From Phycisphaerae bacterium (GTDB lineage Bacteria > Planctomycetota > Phycisphaerae > SM23-33): 8,085 nucleotides of DNA. Position 1 is the first letter of the stretch. Every line of letters starts with the position of its first letter. The position numbers were made by a program, and so were the translations under genes. Below are positions 6,322 through 8,085 of this stretch, piece after piece. The stretch covers positions 1-8,085 of the forward strand of contig DAOVQV010000053.1 of assembly GCA_030628445.1 (NCBI GenBank). The letters run 5' to 3'. The notes below the pieces were generated by a model. It did not search any database and was not told where the DNA came from. It saw only the letters and a program-made list of their open reading frames with translations.

Positions 6322-7602
6322 CTATACGTCGTATTGGCGGCCGGTCTTTTTCGGGATCATGTGTTTGGCAAGTCGGGCGTAAACGGGCAAACCGTCGGAG
6401 CCGATCTGGACGGGCGCCTCCCCGGCGATCAGCGGGAACGCATAATCGCGGAACGCATCCGTGACGCCGTTGCGCTGGCGATTGATGAATTCCGGCGGGA
6501 CCGGCTTTTCGCCGTTGGCCGCCTTTTGAAGCTCAACCAGGCCCGTCGTGCAGCGATACCCACTTCCGGTCCCGGTTCGTTCCAGCGTGATCATCTTCCC
6601 GCTTACGCCGGTAAGGGCGGCTTCAACCGCGGCGGCGCCGACCATCTCGGCCTCGTGGGCGTCGGTCTTGGAGGCGAAGTGCATTGCGTTGCGCTGGGCC
6701 GTCCCGGCCCGGTTCGTCCGGCACTTGACGCCGATTTGCGACTCGATGATCGCCCGCACCGCATCGCCCGCCCCGCCAAGCTGCGTGTGCCCGAAGCTGT
6801 CGGCGGCGAAGGCCCCGCCCGCTTCGGCGATGTATTTACCTTCCGGAGTCTTGATCCCCTCCCCGCAGGCGACAAAGCAGCGCTTGTAATCCTTCAGGGA
6901 TTGTCGCACGTCCGCGACGAACTTCTCGGTCTCGAAGGGAACTTCGGGCAGCAGGATCAGATGCGGGGCGTCTTCGGGCGTGCGTCGAGCCAGTCCCGTG
7001 GCCGCGGCGATCCACCCGGCGTTTCGGCCCATCACCTCGTGAACGGTTGTCGTATCGTGCGTGTACATCGCTTCGGTATCGCGCCCGGCCTCCATTACGC
7101 TCGTGGCGTTGAACTTCGCCACCGATCCGTAACCGGGGCAGTGGTCGGTGTAGGCAAGGTCGTTGTCGATCGTCTTGGGAACGCCGACGATGATCATCTC
7201 ATAATCAATCCGGCGGGCCAGCTCGCCCAGCTTGGCCGCGGTGTCCATCGAGTCGTTCCCGCCGATGTAGAAGAAATACCGAATGTTGTGGGCCTTGAAG
7301 ACTTCCAGGATACGTTCATAATCCGCTCTGTCGGTATCGAGGCCCTTCAGCTTGTGGCGGCAGGACCCCAACGCCGAACTGGGCGAGCACTTGAGCAGTT
7401 CGAGTTCGGCCGGGTCCTCCTTGCCCAGATCGTACAACTCCTCTCGCAATACCCCCAGGATCCCGTTGAGCGCCCCGTAGAGCCCTTCAAACGTATCGGG
7501 GTGTTTCATCGCCGTGGATATTACGCCATAAGCACTTGCGTTAATCACAGCCGTCGGCCCGCCAGACTGGGCTAACACGGCCTTTCCCTTTAATCTTCCC
7601 AT
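6322..7602 (-). CDS. 6-phosphofructokinase, pyrophosphate-dependent type
   Basis: A 426-residue cytoplasmic glycolytic enzyme that phosphorylates fructose 6-phosphate to fructose 1,6-bisphosphate. Family motifs in order: QSGGPTAVIN (12-21); the phosphoryl-donor loop GGNDS (114-118); PKTIDND (142-148), with the catalytic aspartates and the Lys typical of pyrophosphate users; MGRNAGW (191-197); and a CRTNRAGTAQR segment (294-304) contributing sugar-phosphate contacts. ATP-type enzymes have GGDGS and PGTIDND. Here Asp replaces the Gly, and Lys follows Pro, pointing to PPi, which would make the step reversible. The Asn in GGNDS replaces the usual first Asp. ATG 7602 is preceded by AGGAG (7608-7612) at 5-nt spacing. 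The reading frame stays open upstream to 7713, but the promoter lies inside that extension, so the longer start is rejected. It is probably monocistronic. Confidence 0.93.
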   Translation of the reverse strand: MGRLKGKAVLAQSGGPTAVINASAYGVISTAMKHPDTFEGLYGALNGILGVLREELYDLGKEDPAELELLKCSPSSALGSCRHKLKGLDTDRADYERILEVFKAHNIRYFFYIGGNDSMDTAAKLGELARRIDYEMIIVGVPKTIDNDLAYTDHCPGYGSVAKFNATSVMEAGRDTEAMYTHDTTTVHEVMGRNAGWIAAATGLARRTPEDAPHLILLPEVPFETEKFVADVRQSLKDYKRCFVACGEGIKTPEGKYIAEAGGAFAADSFGHTQLGGAGDAVRAIIESQIGVKCRTNRAGTAQRNAMHFASKTDAHEAEMVGAAAVEAALTGVSGKMITLERTGTGSGYRCTTGLVELQKAANGEKPVPPEFINRQRNGVTDAFRDYAFPLIAGEAPVQIGSDGLPVYARLAKHMIPKKTGRQYDV

Positions 7603-7654
7603 TTGATCTCCTGGAAGAAGCTGGCCCAAACGAGGTTTCCAACAGTTTGGGTGC

Positions 7655-7682
7655 ATTATACCCGCCCGCACCACCTTATCAA
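7655..7682 (-). promoter_or_regulatory. Near-consensus sigma70 promoter of the phosphofructokinase gene
   Basis: On the minus strand, TTGATA (7682-7677) and a perfect TATAAT (7660-7655) are separated by 16 bp. Transcription would start near 7648, giving a leader of about 46 nt before ATG 7602, which contains the AGGAG ribosome binding site. This is the best promoter match in the window. It overlaps the in-frame upstream extension of the gene, so it also argues for the shorter protein. Confidence 0.7.
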
Positions 7683-7724
7683 CGGCCCGGCGGGGCTCTT
7701 TTGGCCTGAGCATTTAACCTGTTT

Positions 7725-7756
7725 TTTACACGCAAGTTGGCATCGGGTATCCGATG
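7725..7756 (+). promoter_or_regulatory. Weak promoter candidate with overlapping 16-bp palindrome
   Basis: The palindrome CATCGG-GTAT-CCGATG occupies 7741-7756 (two perfect 6-bp arms, 4-bp centre). It overlaps a possible promoter reading towards the receiver gene: TTTACA (7725-7730), 17 bp, then TATCCG (7748-7753). The arrangement resembles an operator over a -10 box. The -10 matches only 3/6, and the resulting leader of about 105 nt is long, so the promoter is tentative while the palindrome itself is certain. Confidence 0.35.
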
Positions 7757-7863
7757 TATCTTAGGTTTAATGTAGACGGAAGAAGGAATCCCCGGCTTGC
7801 AGCGGTACCAAGTGGGTTCACCTCTGCAGGGCCGGAGCGTTATTCAGGCGGTAGGGCCAGAAA

Positions 7864-8085
7864 ATGTCCAGGAGCATTTCAACCGGAGCGCGGATATTGG
7901 TAATCGATCCCGATCAGGGCAGATGGGTCAGGATCTCCTCGGAACTTGCGCGCGCGGGGCATACCTCACTTGAAGTACCAGATCACTACGACGCACTTTC
8001 CGTCGTCGCCTCCCAGCAGGTCGACCTGGTGCTTCTGCACATTCCACAAGACGAAAGTGTCGGTATGGACCTGCCCAACACACTG
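7864..8085 (+). CDS. Response-regulator receiver domain, partial, lacking phosphoacceptor Asp
   Basis: Only the first 74 residues are present; the gene runs off the right edge. ARILVIDPDQGRW is the beta1 strand and acidic loop of a receiver (CheY-like) domain. Residues 18-50 follow the alpha1-beta2-alpha2 pattern, including the AL of alpha2 (DALSVV). VDLVLLHI is beta3, where the phosphorylated Asp normally ends the strand (LVLLDI). Here that position is H59. The second acidic residue of the beta1 loop is also changed (VIDPD rather than VVDDD). Aspartyl phosphorylation therefore looks unlikely, and the domain is probably an atypical or pseudo-receiver. The output domain is beyond the window. 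AGGG (7853-7856) is a weak ribosome binding site 7 nt before the ATG. It is divergent from the phosphofructokinase gene. Confidence 0.75.
   Translation, partial: MSRSISTGARILVIDPDQGRWVRISSELARAGHTSLEVPDHYDALSVVASQQVDLVLLHIPQDESVGMDLPNTL

Noticed and set aside
6232..7575. Long plus-strand ORF (447 codons)
   Set aside because: It lies almost wholly antisense to the phosphofructokinase, which has all family motifs. Its translation has no recognisable domain and a composition typical of a GC-rich shadow frame.
7603..7713. 37-residue N-terminal extension of the phosphofructokinase
   Set aside because: It contains the promoter and ribosome binding site and has no similarity to the family N-terminus, which begins just before QSGGPT.

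Overview
The window most likely comes from the chromosome of a Planctomycetota bacterium, probably of the Phycisphaerae type. It is moderately GC-rich. It has three consecutive exported proteins ending in PEP-CTERM sorting signals of the IPEPATLxLLxxxxxALxxRRR type, one of which also carries a calcium-binding dockerin-like pair. It also has a GH10-fold protein of a kind I associate with planctomycetes and a phosphofructokinase of the PPi-dependent sequence type. The lineage is an inference from protein character; no rRNA or other marker gene is present.

Left part (1-2993, plus strand): three secreted, surface-sorted proteins in tandem. The first two (25-753 and 894-1763) have a signal peptide and a PEP-CTERM tail around a body I do not recognise. 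They are separated by a strongly structured spacer containing several hairpins. The third (1889-2932) is a matrixin-like zinc metalloprotease followed by a dockerin-like repeat pair and a PEP-CTERM tail, and a putative intrinsic terminator follows it. No exosortase, which would process these tails, lies in the window.

Middle (2994-3328): a gene-free convergent spacer with G-runs, a GTTAAC-centred palindrome and short hairpins.

Right of centre (3329-6075, minus strand): a tight three-gene unit, transcribed right to left. It encodes a GH10-like TIM-barrel protein whose two catalytic glutamates both appear to be replaced, then a small membrane-anchored ComEA-type helix-hairpin-helix protein (4-bp GTGA overlap), then a CPBP/CAAX-type intramembrane protease. 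A spacer at 6076-6321 holds a heptad tandem repeat (GCTGAAA) with an inverted copy, which can fold into a long hairpin.

Far right: a PPi-type 6-phosphofructokinase on the minus strand with a near-consensus sigma70 promoter and a strong ribosome binding site that fix its start at 7602. Divergently, a response-regulator receiver domain runs off the right edge. It has histidine where the phosphoacceptor aspartate should be, so it is probably a pseudo-receiver.

The best candidates for unusual biology are the catalytically altered GH10-like protein coupled to a ComEA-like protein and an intramembrane protease, the histidine-substituted receiver, and the two structured intergenic elements.
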